DNA from: Labrys okinawensis
Lineage (GTDB): Bacteria > Pseudomonadota > Alphaproteobacteria > Rhizobiales > Labraceae
DNA length: 64,000 nucleotides
Assembly (NCBI RefSeq): GCF_002982075.1
Contig: NZ_PUEJ01000013.1
Coordinates: forward strand, 62,001 to 126,000
Direction: 5' to 3'
The position numbers and the translations under genes are program-made. The stretch's first letter is position 1. The number at the start of each line of letters is the position of its first letter. This document shows, one piece after another, positions 26,618-36,434 of this stretch. The notes under the pieces are model-generated. The model was given only the letters and a program-made list of their open reading frames with translations, was not told the origin of the DNA and did no database searches.

Positions 26618-27022
26618 ATGACATCATCAGCCATCAAGCAGGCGGCCATCCCCGCCCTGATCGGGTTTGCCTGGACAATCGCCGCGCCGGCCCAGGCCGG
26701 CATCGAAGATTATGAGTTCCAGCTGATCCAACCGGAGATCCGGCAGAGCGAAAGCGCCGAAATCGCCGTCCGCCTCGTCGACAAACGTTCCGGCAAGCCT
26801 ATCCCCGACGCGGTAATCTTCGCGTCTCGCCTCGACATGGCGCCGGATGGCATGGAGACCATGAAGGCGCCGATCGAGCCGCTCGCTTCCAGCCAGGCCG
26901 GCATCTATCGCTTCAAGGCCAGACTGGGCATGGAGGGCGGCTGGCGCTTGTCGCTCGCGGCCAAGCTGCAGGGCGAGACCGGCACGCTCCAGGCCAGGCT
27001 CATCTTCAGGGCCGTGCCATGA
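26618..27022 (+). CDS. FixH-family exported protein
   Basis: A 134-residue protein with a signal peptide ending near APAQAG at about residue 28, then a beta-sandwich of the FixH/YtkA type (AEIAVRLVDKRSGKPIPDAV, then YRFKARLGMEGGWRLSL). Similar proteins are often encoded beside copper RND pumps, where a periplasmic metal-delivery role is suspected but not shown. It overlaps the adaptor gene by 4 bases. Confidence 0.82.
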   Translation: MTSSAIKQAAIPALIGFAWTIAAPAQAGIEDYEFQLIQPEIRQSESAEIAVRLVDKRSGKPIPDAVIFASRLDMAPDGMETMKAPIEPLASSQAGIYRFKARLGMEGGWRLSLAAKLQGETGTLQARLIFRAVP

Positions 27023-28443
27023 AGCGAGCCGGCACGACCGTCCTCTTCCTCGCCGCGATCCTCGCGGCGGGGGCGGGAGGCTATTGGGTCGGGCGACAGG
27101 GTTTCGCCCATCCCATGCTGCGGCAGATCCTGCCCCGGCTCGACGAGGCCTTGCTCCCGGCAAACACCCAGCCGGCGCCTACCGGACCGGTGATCTATTA
27201 TCGCGCGCCCGATGCATTGCCGGCCTATTCGGCCATCCCAGCCAAAACCGCCGACGGTCGCGATTTCCTCGCCGTCCACGCCAGCGAGGATGTGGGTTTC
27301 GACAAGCCCTCGGTCGAGACCGCCACGGCGTCCGCATCATCGCGGCAGATCCTCTATTACCGAAACCCCATGGGCCTGCCGGATACCTCGCCGGTGCCGA
27401 AGAAGGATTCCATGGGGATGGATTACATCCCGGTCCATGCAGACGCAGGCGAGGAAGCAGGAACGGTCAAGGTCGCCTTGGGCAAGCTGCAGCAGACCGG
27501 CGTTCGCACCGAGACCGCCGCCAGGCGTTCGCTCGTTCGCCCGTTGCGGGCTCCCGGGAGCGTGCAGCTCGATGAACGCCGCATCAGCGTGGTGACGACC
27601 CGCGCCGATGGCTTCATCAACCAGGTCGCCACCGTGACGACCGGCGAGCGGATCGTGAAGGGTCAGGCGCTCTTCCAGCTCTATTCGCCTGAGATCGCTG
27701 CCGCCAGCGCGCAATTCCTGACAGACCTCGGCAGTGGCGGACGGGGAAGCCTCACCGGCGGCGGGCGCCAGAGACTGGAGAATCTCGGAGTCCCCGCCGA
27801 GGCCATCGCCGACCTCGAACGCAGCCGAAAGGTACCGCTGTCGATGACGTGGCGGTCTCCGCGCGACGGCATCGTACTGCAGCGCAGCGCCAGCGAAGGC
27901 ATGAAGGCGGCAGCCGGCGACATCCTCTTCCGCCTCGCTGACATCTCGACCGTCTGGGTGCTCGCCGACGTGCCCGAATATGAACTCGGCGGCATCCGGC
28001 CGGGCGCCTCGGCGACGATCCGCATACGCAGCCTGCCGGGCCGGAGCTTCGAGGGGCGCGTTTCCCTGCTCTACCCCGAAGTGGCCAGGGAGACCCGCAC
28101 CGTGCGGGCCAGGATCGAATTGGCCAACCCGGACGGCCTGCTGCGGCCGGACATGTACGCCGATGTCGAGATCGCGGCCGGCGATGCCAATGAGGTGGTC
28201 GCGGTTCCCGACAGCGCCGTAATCGACACCGGCACTCGCCAGCTCGTCATCCTTGCCAAGGGCGACGGACGCTTCGAGCCCCGCACTGTCGAGACCGGCG
28301 ACCGGGGCGGCGGCTTTACCGAGATCCGCCACGGGATCACGGAGGGCGACCGCGTGGTGGTATCAGCCAATTTCCTCATCGATGCCGAAAGCAACCTCAA
28401 GGCCGCACTGAACGGCATGACCAGCCCGGAGGTAACGCCATGA
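27019..28443 (+). CDS. RND efflux periplasmic adaptor, CusB-like, with heavy-metal-binding repeats
   Basis: A 474-residue membrane fusion protein. After an N-terminal anchor come two heavy-metal-binding repeats. The first is degenerate (YYRAPDALPAYSAIPAKT). The second is canonical (YYRNPMGLPDTSPVPKKDSM, followed by MDYIPVH). Barrel, lipoyl and helical hairpin domains follow (GFINQVATVTTGERIVKGQ, SPRDGIVLQRSASEGM). It couples the inner-membrane pump to an outer-membrane channel; no channel gene is seen here. It overlaps the pump gene by 4 bases. Confidence 0.92.
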   Translation: MKRAGTTVLFLAAILAAGAGGYWVGRQGFAHPMLRQILPRLDEALLPANTQPAPTGPVIYYRAPDALPAYSAIPAKTADGRDFLAVHASEDVGFDKPSVETATASASSRQILYYRNPMGLPDTSPVPKKDSMGMDYIPVHADAGEEAGTVKVALGKLQQTGVRTETAARRSLVRPLRAPGSVQLDERRISVVTTRADGFINQVATVTTGERIVKGQALFQLYSPEIAAASAQFLTDLGSGGRGSLTGGGRQRLENLGVPAEAIADLERSRKVPLSMTWRSPRDGIVLQRSASEGMKAAAGDILFRLADISTVWVLADVPEYELGGIRPGASATIRIRSLPGRSFEGRVSLLYPEVARETRTVRARIELANPDGLLRPDMYADVEIAAGDANEVVAVPDSAVIDTGTRQLVILAKGDGRFEPRTVETGDRGGGFTEIRHGITEGDRVVVSANFLIDAESNLKAALNGMTSPEVTP

Positions 28444-31400
28444 TCGCCCGGCTCATCGCCTGGTCGGCGCGCAACCTCGTGCTGATTTTCGTCGGCACCG
28501 CCTTTGCCGTAGCGGCCGGCCTCTACGCGTTGAAGACCCTGCCTCTCGACGCCATCCCCGATCTCTCGGACGTCCAGGTCATCGTCTACACCGACTATGC
28601 CGGCCAGGCCCCGCAGGTCGTCGAGGACCAGGTCACCTATCCCCTCACCTCGGCGATGCTGACGGTGCCGAAATCCAAGGTGGTTCGCGGCTTCTCCTTC
28701 TTCGGCGTCTCCTTCGTCTATGTGATCTTCGAGGACGGCACGGACCCCTATTGGGCCCGCAGCCGCGTACTCGAATATCTCAACGCCGCCGCCCAGCGCC
28801 TGCCGGCCGGTGTTACCCCGACCCTCGGTCCCGACGCCACCGGCGTCGGCTGGGTCTATCAATATGCCGTCGTCGCCAAGGAGACGTCGCTCGCCGAACT
28901 GCGCTCGCTGCAGGATTGGAAGCTGCGCTACGCCGCCTCCAAGGCAGAGGGCGTGGCCGAGGTCGCCAGCGTCGGCGGCTTCGTCAAGCAATACAGCATC
29001 GTGGTGGATCCGCTGCGGCTGCGAGCCCAGGGCATTTCCTTGTCGACGGTGCGCGATGCGGTCAGGACCAGCAATCGCGACGTGGGCGCACGCACGCTGG
29101 AACTCTCCGAATTCGAATTCATGGTGCGCGGCCGTGGCTATGTTAAATCGCCGGCCGATCTCGAGGAGATCGTACTCAGGACCAGTGCCGGCGTACCTCT
29201 TCGTCTCAGGGACGTCGCTCGCGTCGAGATCGGTCCGGACGAGCGCCGCGGCATCACCGAGCTCAATGGCGAAGGCGAGGTGGCGAGCGGCATCGTGCTG
29301 CAGCGCGTCGGCGCCAACGCACTCACGGTCATCGACAGTGTCAAGCAGCGGCTGGCCGACATAGCGGCAAGCCTGCCCAAGGGAACCGAGATCGTACCCG
29401 TCTATGATCGCTCTCACCTGATCGAGGCGGCGATCGAGACACTCAAGGGAACGCTGTTCGAGGAGAGCGTGATCGTCGCCCTCGTCTGCATCGTGTTTCT
29501 TCTTCATCTGCGCAGCGCCCTCGTGGCCATCCTCATGCTGCCCGTCGGTATCCTCATGGCCTTCGCGGCCATGAAGCTGATCGGCCTCGGCTCCAACATC
29601 ATGAGCCTCGGCGGCATCGCAATCGCCGTCGGAGCCATGATCGACGCCGCCATCGTGATGATCGAGAATGCCCACAAGCATCTCGAACGCGCCGCACCCG
29701 GCCAGTCCCGCATTCAGATCCTGACCAATGCCGCCGGCGAGGTCGGTCCGGCCCTGTTCTTCAGCCTGCTCATCATCACGGTGTCCTTCCTGCCGATCTT
29801 CACGCTGGAATCGCAGGAAGGGCGGCTGTTCGGGCCGCTTGCCTTCACCAAGACCTTCGCCATGGCCTCCGCCGCCCTCCTGTCGGTCACCCTGGTACCG
29901 GCCCTGATGGTGGTGTTCGTGCGCGGCAGGATCATTTCCGAGCACAAAAACCCGGTCAACCGGCTGCTGATCTGGCTCTACCGGCCCGTCATTCACGGCG
30001 TCCTGAAAGCCAAGACTCTCACCATCATTCTTGCCTTGGCGGCGCTTGCCGCCACGGTCTGGCCGGCGCGCCAGCTCGGCTCTGAATTCATGCCGACGCT
30101 GGACGAGGGCACGCTGATGTATATGCCGACCACCCTGCCGGGTATCTCGATCACCAAGGCCGGTGAATTGCTTCAGATGCAGGACCGCATCATCAAGTCG
30201 TTTCCCGAGGTCGCCTCTGTCTATGGCAAAGCGGGACGTGCCTTGACGGCGACCGATCCCGCGCCCACCGAAATGTTCGAAACCATCATCAACCTCAAGC
30301 CGAGAGAGCAATGGCGGCCGGGCGTCACCCTCGACAACCTCAAGACGGAAATGGACAGGGCGCTGCAATTTCCAGGTGTGTCGAATGCCTGGACCATGCC
30401 GATCCGCGCCCGCATCGACATGCTGTCCACCGGCATCCGCACGCCGGTCGGGGTTAAGGTCTTCGGCACGGACCTTGCCGAGATGGAGAAGATCGCCCGC
30501 CAGATCGAGAGCATCCTCAAAACCGTGCCGGGCACCTCCAGCGCCTATGCCGAGCGGGTCATCGGCGGTTACTATCTCGACATCGTGCCGGACAGGGATG
30601 CGCTCGGCCGCTACGGCCTCACCATCGGGGATGTCCAGGACGTCATCGCCACGGCACTTGGCGGCGAGACCGTGACCACGACCGTCGAGGGCCGGGAGCG
30701 CTATGGCGTGAACATCCGCTACCCGCGCGACCTGCGTTCCAGCCGCCAGGCGATTGCCGCAGACGTGCAGGTTCCCCTGCCCGGTGGCGGCACTATACCG
30801 CTGGGCGAGGTGGCGAAGATCGAACTGACACGTGGTGCGACCTCCATCCGTACAGAGAACGGCCTACTCGCGACCTACATCTTCGTGGATATCGCAGGGC
30901 GCGATCTCGGCGGTTATGTCGCCGAGGCGCAGAAGGCGGTAGCCGCGCAGGTCACGCTGCCGCCGGGCACTTCGATCGGCTGGAGCGGCCAGTATGAATA
31001 TCTCCAGCGGGCAGAGGCCCGCCTGAAGATCGTCGTGCCGGTCACGCTGCTCATCATCTTCCTGCTGCTCTATCTCAACTTCCGCAGCCTGACGGAAACG
31101 CTGATCGTCATGCTGTCGCTGCCCTTTGCCCTGATCGGCGGCATCTGGCTGATGTGGTGGCTCGGCTTCAACATGTCCGTTGCGGTTGCCGTTGGATTCA
31201 TCGCTCTGGCGGGCGTGGCTGCGGAAACAGGCGTCGTCATGCTGATCTACCTGCAGCAGGCATTGGCCGAAGTGGAGGCGGAGCGATCCAGCAAGGACCT
31301 GCCCTTTACCAGGGCAGATCTTCGCGAAGCGATCATGCTGGGTGCCGTGGAACGGGTTCGCCCCAAGATGATGACGGTCATCGCCATCATGGCTGGGCTC

Positions 31401-31613
31401 ATCCCCATCCTGTGGAGCACGGGGGCCGGATCGGAGGTGATGCAGCGCATCGCGGTTCCCATGATCGGCGGCATGGTGTCCTCGACCCTGCTGACCCTCA
31501 TGGTCATTCCCGCCATCTATGGCATCATCAAGGGTTGGCATCTGCCCTCCGGCCGAAACCCGGAGGTGGATGCATCGAAGGCGGCCCGGACAATCGATGC
31601 CCGAGCCGCCTGA
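28440..31613 (+). CDS. CusA/CzcA-family heavy-metal RND efflux pump (Cu/Ag type)
   Basis: A 1057-residue inner-membrane pump of normal length with 12 helices and two large periplasmic loops. The fourth-helix region GAMIDAAIVMIENAHKHLE carries the charged residue used for proton relay and matches the monovalent-cation (Cu+/Ag+) subgroup better than the Zn/Co/Cd group. ARIDMLSTGIRTPVGVKVFG resembles a Met-containing segment of CusA. It is the last gene of the operon starting at 26138 or 26618 and converges with the MarR gene. Confidence 0.93.
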   Translation: MIARLIAWSARNLVLIFVGTAFAVAAGLYALKTLPLDAIPDLSDVQVIVYTDYAGQAPQVVEDQVTYPLTSAMLTVPKSKVVRGFSFFGVSFVYVIFEDGTDPYWARSRVLEYLNAAAQRLPAGVTPTLGPDATGVGWVYQYAVVAKETSLAELRSLQDWKLRYAASKAEGVAEVASVGGFVKQYSIVVDPLRLRAQGISLSTVRDAVRTSNRDVGARTLELSEFEFMVRGRGYVKSPADLEEIVLRTSAGVPLRLRDVARVEIGPDERRGITELNGEGEVASGIVLQRVGANALTVIDSVKQRLADIAASLPKGTEIVPVYDRSHLIEAAIETLKGTLFEESVIVALVCIVFLLHLRSALVAILMLPVGILMAFAAMKLIGLGSNIMSLGGIAIAVGAMIDAAIVMIENAHKHLERAAPGQSRIQILTNAAGEVGPALFFSLLIITVSFLPIFTLESQEGRLFGPLAFTKTFAMASAALLSVTLVPALMVVFVRGRIISEHKNPVNRLLIWLYRPVIHGVLKAKTLTIILALAALAATVWPARQLGSEFMPTLDEGTLMYMPTTLPGISITKAGELLQMQDRIIKSFPEVASVYGKAGRALTATDPAPTEMFETIINLKPREQWRPGVTLDNLKTEMDRALQFPGVSNAWTMPIRARIDMLSTGIRTPVGVKVFGTDLAEMEKIARQIESILKTVPGTSSAYAERVIGGYYLDIVPDRDALGRYGLTIGDVQDVIATALGGETVTTTVEGRERYGVNIRYPRDLRSSRQAIAADVQVPLPGGGTIPLGEVAKIELTRGATSIRTENGLLATYIFVDIAGRDLGGYVAEAQKAVAAQVTLPPGTSIGWSGQYEYLQRAEARLKIVVPVTLLIIFLLLYLNFRSLTETLIVMLSLPFALIGGIWLMWWLGFNMSVAVAVGFIALAGVAAETGVVMLIYLQQALAEVEAERSSKDLPFTRADLREAIMLGAVERVRPKMMTVIAIMAGLIPILWSTGAGSEVMQRIAVPMIGGMVSSTLLTLMVIPAIYGIIKGWHLPSGRNPEVDASKAARTIDARAA

Positions 31614-31641
31614 CGCCTACGCCGACCTCATACAAATGCGC

Positions 31642-32076
31642 TCAGCGCAAATCCATGCTCGCCTCGAGCTTGTCGAGGCTGCGTAAGAGCACCTCGGCCT
31701 CCGGGCCGAGGGCTGCCAGCATCGTGGCTTCGAAAGCCAGGGCCCGCGGCACGATCTCGGTATAGACGCGCCGGCCCAGCGGCGTGAGGCTGAGGATCTC
31801 CTCGCGCCTGTCCTCGACATTCTCGCGGCGCCTGAGCCAGCGGCGTTCCTCCAGCGCCCGCACGGCCCGGCTGACCTTGGTCTTGTGCATCGAGGAATGC
31901 GCACCGATCGCCTTCGCACCCATCTCCTCAAATTCGCCCAATGTCGCCAGCACCCGCCATTCGGGCACCGTCAGGTCGTAGTCCGGACCGTAAACGGTCC
32001 GGAAGTCGCGTGATACCACCGCGCCGATGCGGTTGAGGCGATAGGGCAGAAAATTCTCGAGCGTGAGCTTGGCCAT
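31642..32076 (-). CDS. MarR-family regulator near the homogentisate genes
   Basis: A 144-residue winged-helix protein (LTVPEWRVLATLGEF, then SSMHKTKVSRAVRALEERRW and RRENVEDRREEILSLT). It is divergent from an MHS-family transporter and the hmgA-fahA genes. The 16-bp motif AGTTACnnnTGCAAC occurs both in its divergent promoter and in front of hmgA. This supports a role as repressor of tyrosine/homogentisate catabolism, with homogentisate or a relative as the likely inducer. Confidence 0.9.
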   Translation of the reverse strand: MAKLTLENFLPYRLNRIGAVVSRDFRTVYGPDYDLTVPEWRVLATLGEFEEMGAKAIGAHSSMHKTKVSRAVRALEERRWLRRRENVEDRREEILSLTPLGRRVYTEIVPRALAFEATMLAALGPEAEVLLRSLDKLEASMDLR

Positions 32077-32078
32077 CC

Positions 32079-32115
32079 TTTGATAGTTACATTATCGACA
32101 GTTACGATTGCAACT
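32079..32115. promoter_or_regulatory. Probable MarR operator in the marR/MFS divergent promoter
   Basis: Contains TTTGATAGTTACA (32079-32091), identical to 33523-33535, and the near-palindrome AGTTACGATTGCAACT (32100-32115). The second AGTTAC is spaced 15 bases from the first (32085). Confidence 0.6.
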
Positions 32116-32177
32116 TGATAATGAAGCGGTCGTCTCTGCCCTAACGGCCGCATAACCAACGATCGGGGATCGGGAGG

Positions 32178-33509
32178 ATGAAGATGACTTCGATGGCGTC
32201 TCGCCTGAAGGTAATGCTTGCCGCTACATTAGGTTCGACACTGGAATGGTATGATTTCTTCATCTTCGCCGCGAGCACGGTGCTCGTTTTCAACAAGGTG
32301 TTCTTTCCCGCGGACGACCCCTTTGTCGGCACTCTTCTCGGCCTCGGCACCTTTGCCGCCGGCTTCCTGGCCCGCCCTTTCGGCGGCATCGTCTTCGGCG
32401 TGATCGGTGACCGGCTCGGCCGCAAGAACACGCTGATCGTCAGCCTGCTGATGATGGGCGTGGCCACCGTCGCCATCGGCCTCCTGCCGACCTATGAGAG
32501 CATCGGCGTCGCAGCTCCCCTCCTGCTTCTGCTCATCCGTATTTTCCAGGGAGTAGCCGTCGGCGGCGAAGCAACCGGCGCCCTGACCATCGTGGCCGAA
32601 TCCATGCCGGCTCAAAATCGCGGCTTCTGGACCAGCTTTCCGATGGCAAGCGGCCCGGCCGCCAATGTCCTCGCCCTCGGCGTTCTCGGCCTCGTCCAGC
32701 TCTGGCTCGGCGAGGAGGCCTTCCTGGCCTGGGGCTGGCGCGTCCCCTTCCTGCTCTCGGTGGTGCTGATCGTTCTCGGCTTCTGGGCCCGCCGACAGGT
32801 GGATGAATCGCCAGCCTTCCTGGAGATCAAGGCGGAAACCGAAGTAGCCCATGCGCCGCTGGCCGAAGCCTTCTCGACCCAGAAGGTCTCGATGGCCAAG
32901 GTCTTCTTCGTCAAAGCGGCCGAAAACACCCTGCTCTATCTGTTCTCGACCTTCGTGCTGTTGCTTGCGACAACCAGGCTCGGGCTCAGCCGCGCCCAGG
33001 CCATCGATGTCGTCCTGATCGCCTCGCTGGCTTCTCTGCCCGTCATTCTCGGTGCAGGCTGGCTCAGCGATCGCATCGGCCGCCGGCCCGTGATGATCGC
33101 CGGCTTCATCGGGGCGACCATTGCCGCCTTCGCCCTGTTCACCCTGGCGCAGGGCGCCTCGCCATCGGCCCTTTATCTGCGCGCTGTCCTTGCCCTGTGC
33201 ACCCATGGTTTCCTGCTCGGCGGCCTTGCGTCCTACGTCACCGAGATGTTTCCGACGCGGGTGCGCTACACCGCTCTTTCCGCATCCTATCAGGCCGCTT
33301 CCGTGCTCGGCGGTTCGGTCGCCCCCCTGATCGGCGCGCTCCTGATCGAGCGGACGGGCACGCCCATGTCGGTTGCGGTCTATGCGGCGGCGATGGTGGT
33401 GCCGGCCCTGTGCGTGCTCATAGTGACGCCCGAGACACGCGGTAGAAGCGTTGATGACGACGGCCTCGGCCATCCGGTCGCCGCTGCCTTCAGCAAGGAG
33501 GATCTGTGA
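32178..33509 (+). CDS. MHS-family MFS transporter (proton-linked organic acid uptake)
   Basis: A 443-residue transporter with 12 predicted helices. [17 protein letters not shown] and [14 protein letters not shown] are signature regions of the metabolite:H+ symporter group (KgtP, ShiA, ProP). [17 protein letters not shown] lies in the second half. It ends 70 bases before hmgA and shares its putative operator, so an aromatic acid or pathway intermediate is a plausible substrate. Confidence 0.9.
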   Translation: MKMTSMASRLKVMLAATLGSTLEWYDFFIFAASTVLVFNKVFFPADDPFVGTLLGLGTFAAGFLARPFGGIVFGVIGDRLGRKNTLIVSLLMMGVATVAIGLLPTYESIGVAAPLLLLLIRIFQGVAVGGEATGALTIVAESMPAQNRGFWTSFPMASGPAANVLALGVLGLVQLWLGEEAFLAWGWRVPFLLSVVLIVLGFWARRQVDESPAFLEIKAETEVAHAPLAEAFSTQKVSMAKVFFVKAAENTLLYLFSTFVLLLATTRLGLSRAQAIDVVLIASLASLPVILGAGWLSDRIGRRPVMIAGFIGATIAAFALFTLAQGASPSALYLRAVLALCTHGFLLGGLASYVTEMFPTRVRYTALSASYQAASVLGGSVAPLIGALLIERTGTPMSVAVYAAAMVVPALCVLIVTPETRGRSVDDDGLGHPVAAAFSKEDL

Positions 33510-33522
33510 TGTCGGCCACAAC

Positions 33523-33544
33523 TTTGATAGTTACAAATGCAACG
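33523..33544. promoter_or_regulatory. Probable MarR operator upstream of hmgA
   Basis: TTTGATAGTTACA (33523-33535) repeats exactly the sequence at 32079. AGTTACAAATGCAACG (33529-33544) parallels AGTTACGATTGCAACT at 32100. It sits between the transporter stop and the hmgA ribosome site. Confidence 0.6.
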
Positions 33545-33579
33545 ATTATATCGGCATCAGTCGAATTGAGGAGGTGATC

Positions 33580-34938
33580 ATGAATCTCCAGTCTCCCAAA
33601 ACCGGTTCCGATCGAGATGGCTCGGTCGCCAGCGCCATCCAGGCCGGCTATATGTCTGGCTTCGGCAACGGTTTCGAAACCGAGGCACTGCCGGGCGCCT
33701 TGCCCCTCGGCCGCAATTCTCCGCAACGCTGCGCCTATGGGCTCTATGCCGAGCAACTGAGCGGCTCCCCTTTCACGGCGCCGCGCACCACCAATGAGCG
33801 CTCCTGGCTCTACCGCATTCGCCCGACGGTGAGCCATTGGGGCGAGTTCGCCAAGGCCGATATCGGGCTCTGGCGTACGGCACCCGCGCCCGAAATCGAT
33901 CTGCCGATCGCGCCGCTGCGCTGGGATCCGCTGCCGATCCCGGCGGAGCCGGTTTCCTTCCTCGAGGGCGTGCGCACCCTGACCACGGCCGGCGATGCCA
34001 CCACCCACGCCGGCATGGGCGCCCATGTCTATCTGATCACCCGCTCGATGGTGGACGAGTATTTCTATGATGCCGACGGCGAACTGCTTTTCGTGCCGCA
34101 GCAGGGTTCGCTGCGTCTATGGACGGAATTCGGCATCATCGACATCGAGCCGGGCGAGATCGCCGTCATTCCGCGCGGCGTGAAGATCCGGGTCGAACTC
34201 AAGGACGGTCCCGCCCGCGGCTATCTGTGCGAGAATTATGGCGGGGCCTTCACGCTGCCCGAGCGCGGGCCGATCGGGGCCAATTGCCTGGCCAATCAGC
34301 GCGACTTCCTCACCCCGGTCGCCGCCTATGAGGACCGGGAGGTCCCTTCCCGCCTCCATGTCAAATGGGGCGGCATTCTCTGGTCCGCCACGATCAACCA
34401 ATCGCCGCTCGACGTGGTGGCCTGGCACGGCAATTACGCGCCCTATAAATATGACCTCAGGCGCTATTCGCCGGTCGGGCCGGTGCTCTACGACCATGCC
34501 GACCCCTCCATCTTCACCGTGCTGACCTCGCCGTCGGAAACGCCGGGCACGGCCAATATCGATTTCGTGATTTTCCCGGATCGCTGGCTCGTGGCCGAGA
34601 ACACGTTCCGTCCGCCCTGGTACCATATGAACGTGATGAGCGAGTTCATGGGCCTGGTCTATGGCCAATACGATGCCAAGACCGGCGGCGGTTTCGTGCC
34701 GGGCGGCGCCTCGCTGCACAACATGATGCTGCCCCATGGGCCCGATCTCGATGCCTTCGAGACGGCAAGCCATATCGAGCTCAAGCCGCACCGGCTGGAA
34801 CACACCCTGGCCTTCATGTTCGAGAGCCGTTTCCCGCAACGGGTCACCGCCTATGCAGCCAGTTCCGATGCCCTGCAGAAGGATTATGGCGGCTACGGCC
34901 ACAAGATGACCAAGCATTTCGATCCGAGCAGGCCGTGA
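33580..34938 (+). CDS. hmgA: Homogentisate 1,2-dioxygenase
   Basis: A 452-residue non-haem iron enzyme that opens the homogentisate ring to maleylacetoacetate in tyrosine and phenylalanine breakdown. [19 protein letters not shown] near the N-terminus is characteristic. The iron ligands can be placed in [14 protein letters not shown] (His and Glu) and MLPHGPD (His). The ATG at 33580 has an ideal AGGAGGTGATC upstream; the frame is open earlier but without a ribosome site. The fahA start overlaps its stop codon. Confidence 0.96.
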   Translation: MNLQSPKTGSDRDGSVASAIQAGYMSGFGNGFETEALPGALPLGRNSPQRCAYGLYAEQLSGSPFTAPRTTNERSWLYRIRPTVSHWGEFAKADIGLWRTAPAPEIDLPIAPLRWDPLPIPAEPVSFLEGVRTLTTAGDATTHAGMGAHVYLITRSMVDEYFYDADGELLFVPQQGSLRLWTEFGIIDIEPGEIAVIPRGVKIRVELKDGPARGYLCENYGGAFTLPERGPIGANCLANQRDFLTPVAAYEDREVPSRLHVKWGGILWSATINQSPLDVVAWHGNYAPYKYDLRRYSPVGPVLYDHADPSIFTVLTSPSETPGTANIDFVIFPDRWLVAENTFRPPWYHMNVMSEFMGLVYGQYDAKTGGGFVPGGASLHNMMLPHGPDLDAFETASHIELKPHRLEHTLAFMFESRFPQRVTAYAASSDALQKDYGGYGHKMTKHFDPSRP

Positions 34939-36245
34939 TGATTGAACTCGACCAGACACACGATCCCAAGCTGACGAGCTGGGTTGCTTCGGCGAACGGC
35001 CATGCCGATTTCCCGATCCAGAACCTGCCGCTCGGCATCTTCAGCCCGGGGGGAGCAACACCGCGCGCCGGCGTCGCCATCGGCGACGCCATTCTCGACC
35101 TGCGCGCCGTTCTCGACGGCGGCCTTCTCAGCGGCTCAGCCGAACGGGCGGCCCAAGCTGCGCGGGGGAACGATCTCAACAATCTGCTGGCGCTGGGCGC
35201 AGGGCCCCGCCGCGCCCTGCGCCAGGCGGTATCCAACCTGCTGGCCGAGGCCAGTTCCCTGCGATCGAGGGTAGAGCCGTTGCTGTACAAGGCCTCGGAC
35301 TGCCTGCTCGATCTGCCGGCCCGGATCGGGGACTACACCGATTTTTATGTCGGTATTCACCACGCCACCACTGTGGGCAAGCTGTTCCGGCCCGACAATC
35401 CGCTCCTGCCCAATTACAAATATGTTCCTATCGGTTATCACGGCCGCGCTTCGTCAGTGCGTCCCTCGGGAATTCCACTCATCCGGCCGCTCGGTCAGGC
35501 GAAACGGCCCGAGGCGGAGACACCCACTTTCGGCCCCAGCACAAGGCTGGATTACGAGCTCGAACTCGGCGTCTGGGTGGGCCCCGGCAACGAACTTGGC
35601 GTTCCAATCGGCATCTCCGCCGCAGCCGATCATCTTGCAGGCCTCTGCCTGCTCAACGACTGGTCGGCCCGCGACATCCAGGCCTGGGAATATCAGCCTT
35701 TGGGGCCCTTCCTCGCCAAGAACTTCGCCACCACCATATCTCCCTGGATCGTCACCGCCGAAGCACTCGCCCCCTTCCGGATCGCACAGCCGCCGCGCCC
35801 GGCAGGCGATCCCACGCCACTGCCTTATCTCACCGACGCCGCCGATCAGGCGGAGGGTGCCTTCGACATCGAACTCGAGGTGCTGCTGACCACCGCCGAG
35901 ATGCGTGCCCGCGGATTGACGGCCCATCCGCTCGCTCGCTCCAATGCCCTGCACATGTATTGGACGGCGGCGCAGATGATCACCCATCACACGTCCAATG
36001 GCTGCAATCTGCGTCCCGGCGACCTCCTCGGCACGGGCACGATCTCGGGTCCGGGCCAGGATGGCTGCGGCAGCCTGCTCGAGGCGAGCCAGGGCGGCAA
36101 GAATCCCATCCGCCTCGAAACGGGCGAGGAGCGGCATTTCCTCGAAGACGGCGACGAGGTGCTCCTCCGGGGCCGCTGCCGGCGCGAAGGTTTCGCCCCC
36201 ATCGGCTTCGGGGAATGCCGTGCAGTGATCCGTCCGGCGCTGTAG
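34938..36245 (+). CDS. fahA: Fumarylacetoacetase
   Basis: About 435 residues, the usual bacterial length. It hydrolyses fumarylacetoacetate to fumarate and acetoacetate, the last step of tyrosine breakdown. Family segments include DFYVGIHHATTVGKLFRP, YHGRASSVRPSG (catalytic His), LDYELELGVWVGPGN (metal-binding Glu pair) and LCLLNDWSARDIQAWEYQ (metal-binding Asp). Start ATG 34938 or GTG 34935, both overlapping the hmgA stop. Confidence 0.95.
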   Translation: MIELDQTHDPKLTSWVASANGHADFPIQNLPLGIFSPGGATPRAGVAIGDAILDLRAVLDGGLLSGSAERAAQAARGNDLNNLLALGAGPRRALRQAVSNLLAEASSLRSRVEPLLYKASDCLLDLPARIGDYTDFYVGIHHATTVGKLFRPDNPLLPNYKYVPIGYHGRASSVRPSGIPLIRPLGQAKRPEAETPTFGPSTRLDYELELGVWVGPGNELGVPIGISAAADHLAGLCLLNDWSARDIQAWEYQPLGPFLAKNFATTISPWIVTAEALAPFRIAQPPRPAGDPTPLPYLTDAADQAEGAFDIELEVLLTTAEMRARGLTAHPLARSNALHMYWTAAQMITHHTSNGCNLRPGDLLGTGTISGPGQDGCGSLLEASQGGKNPIRLETGEERHFLEDGDEVLLRGRCRREGFAPIGFGECRAVIRPAL

Positions 36246-36283
36246 TCTCGTCGTAAGGATATAGGCTGGCGCGGCTTTGGTGG

Positions 36284-36400
36284 GCCGATCTCCAGACCGG
36301 CCTTGTTATGAGCGATATGGTTCGCAAAAAGATACCGATCCCGCTCCATCTTTCGATGGAGCTGAGGAGATCGGCACACCGGGTTTCGCGCGTATCGGCT
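36284..36400 (+). repeat. Dispersed repeat with ClustMEL-like hairpin, copy 1 (novel family)
   Basis: About 115 bases filling most of the fahA-maiA gap. It contains GCCGATCTCCAGA at one end, a central hairpin CTCCATCTTTCGATGGAG, and TGAGGAGATCGGCACACCG after it. A close copy in inverted orientation lies at 49991-50100. It is not similar to the other two repeat families. Confidence 0.75.
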
Positions 36401-36434
36401 CCACCCCTCGCCACGACAGGAAGGCAGCACGCCC

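Noticed and set aside
28071-30368. A 765-codon minus-strand frame
   Set aside because: It is antisense to the CusB/CusA-like genes and His/Asp-rich in a way typical of shadows of RND genes.
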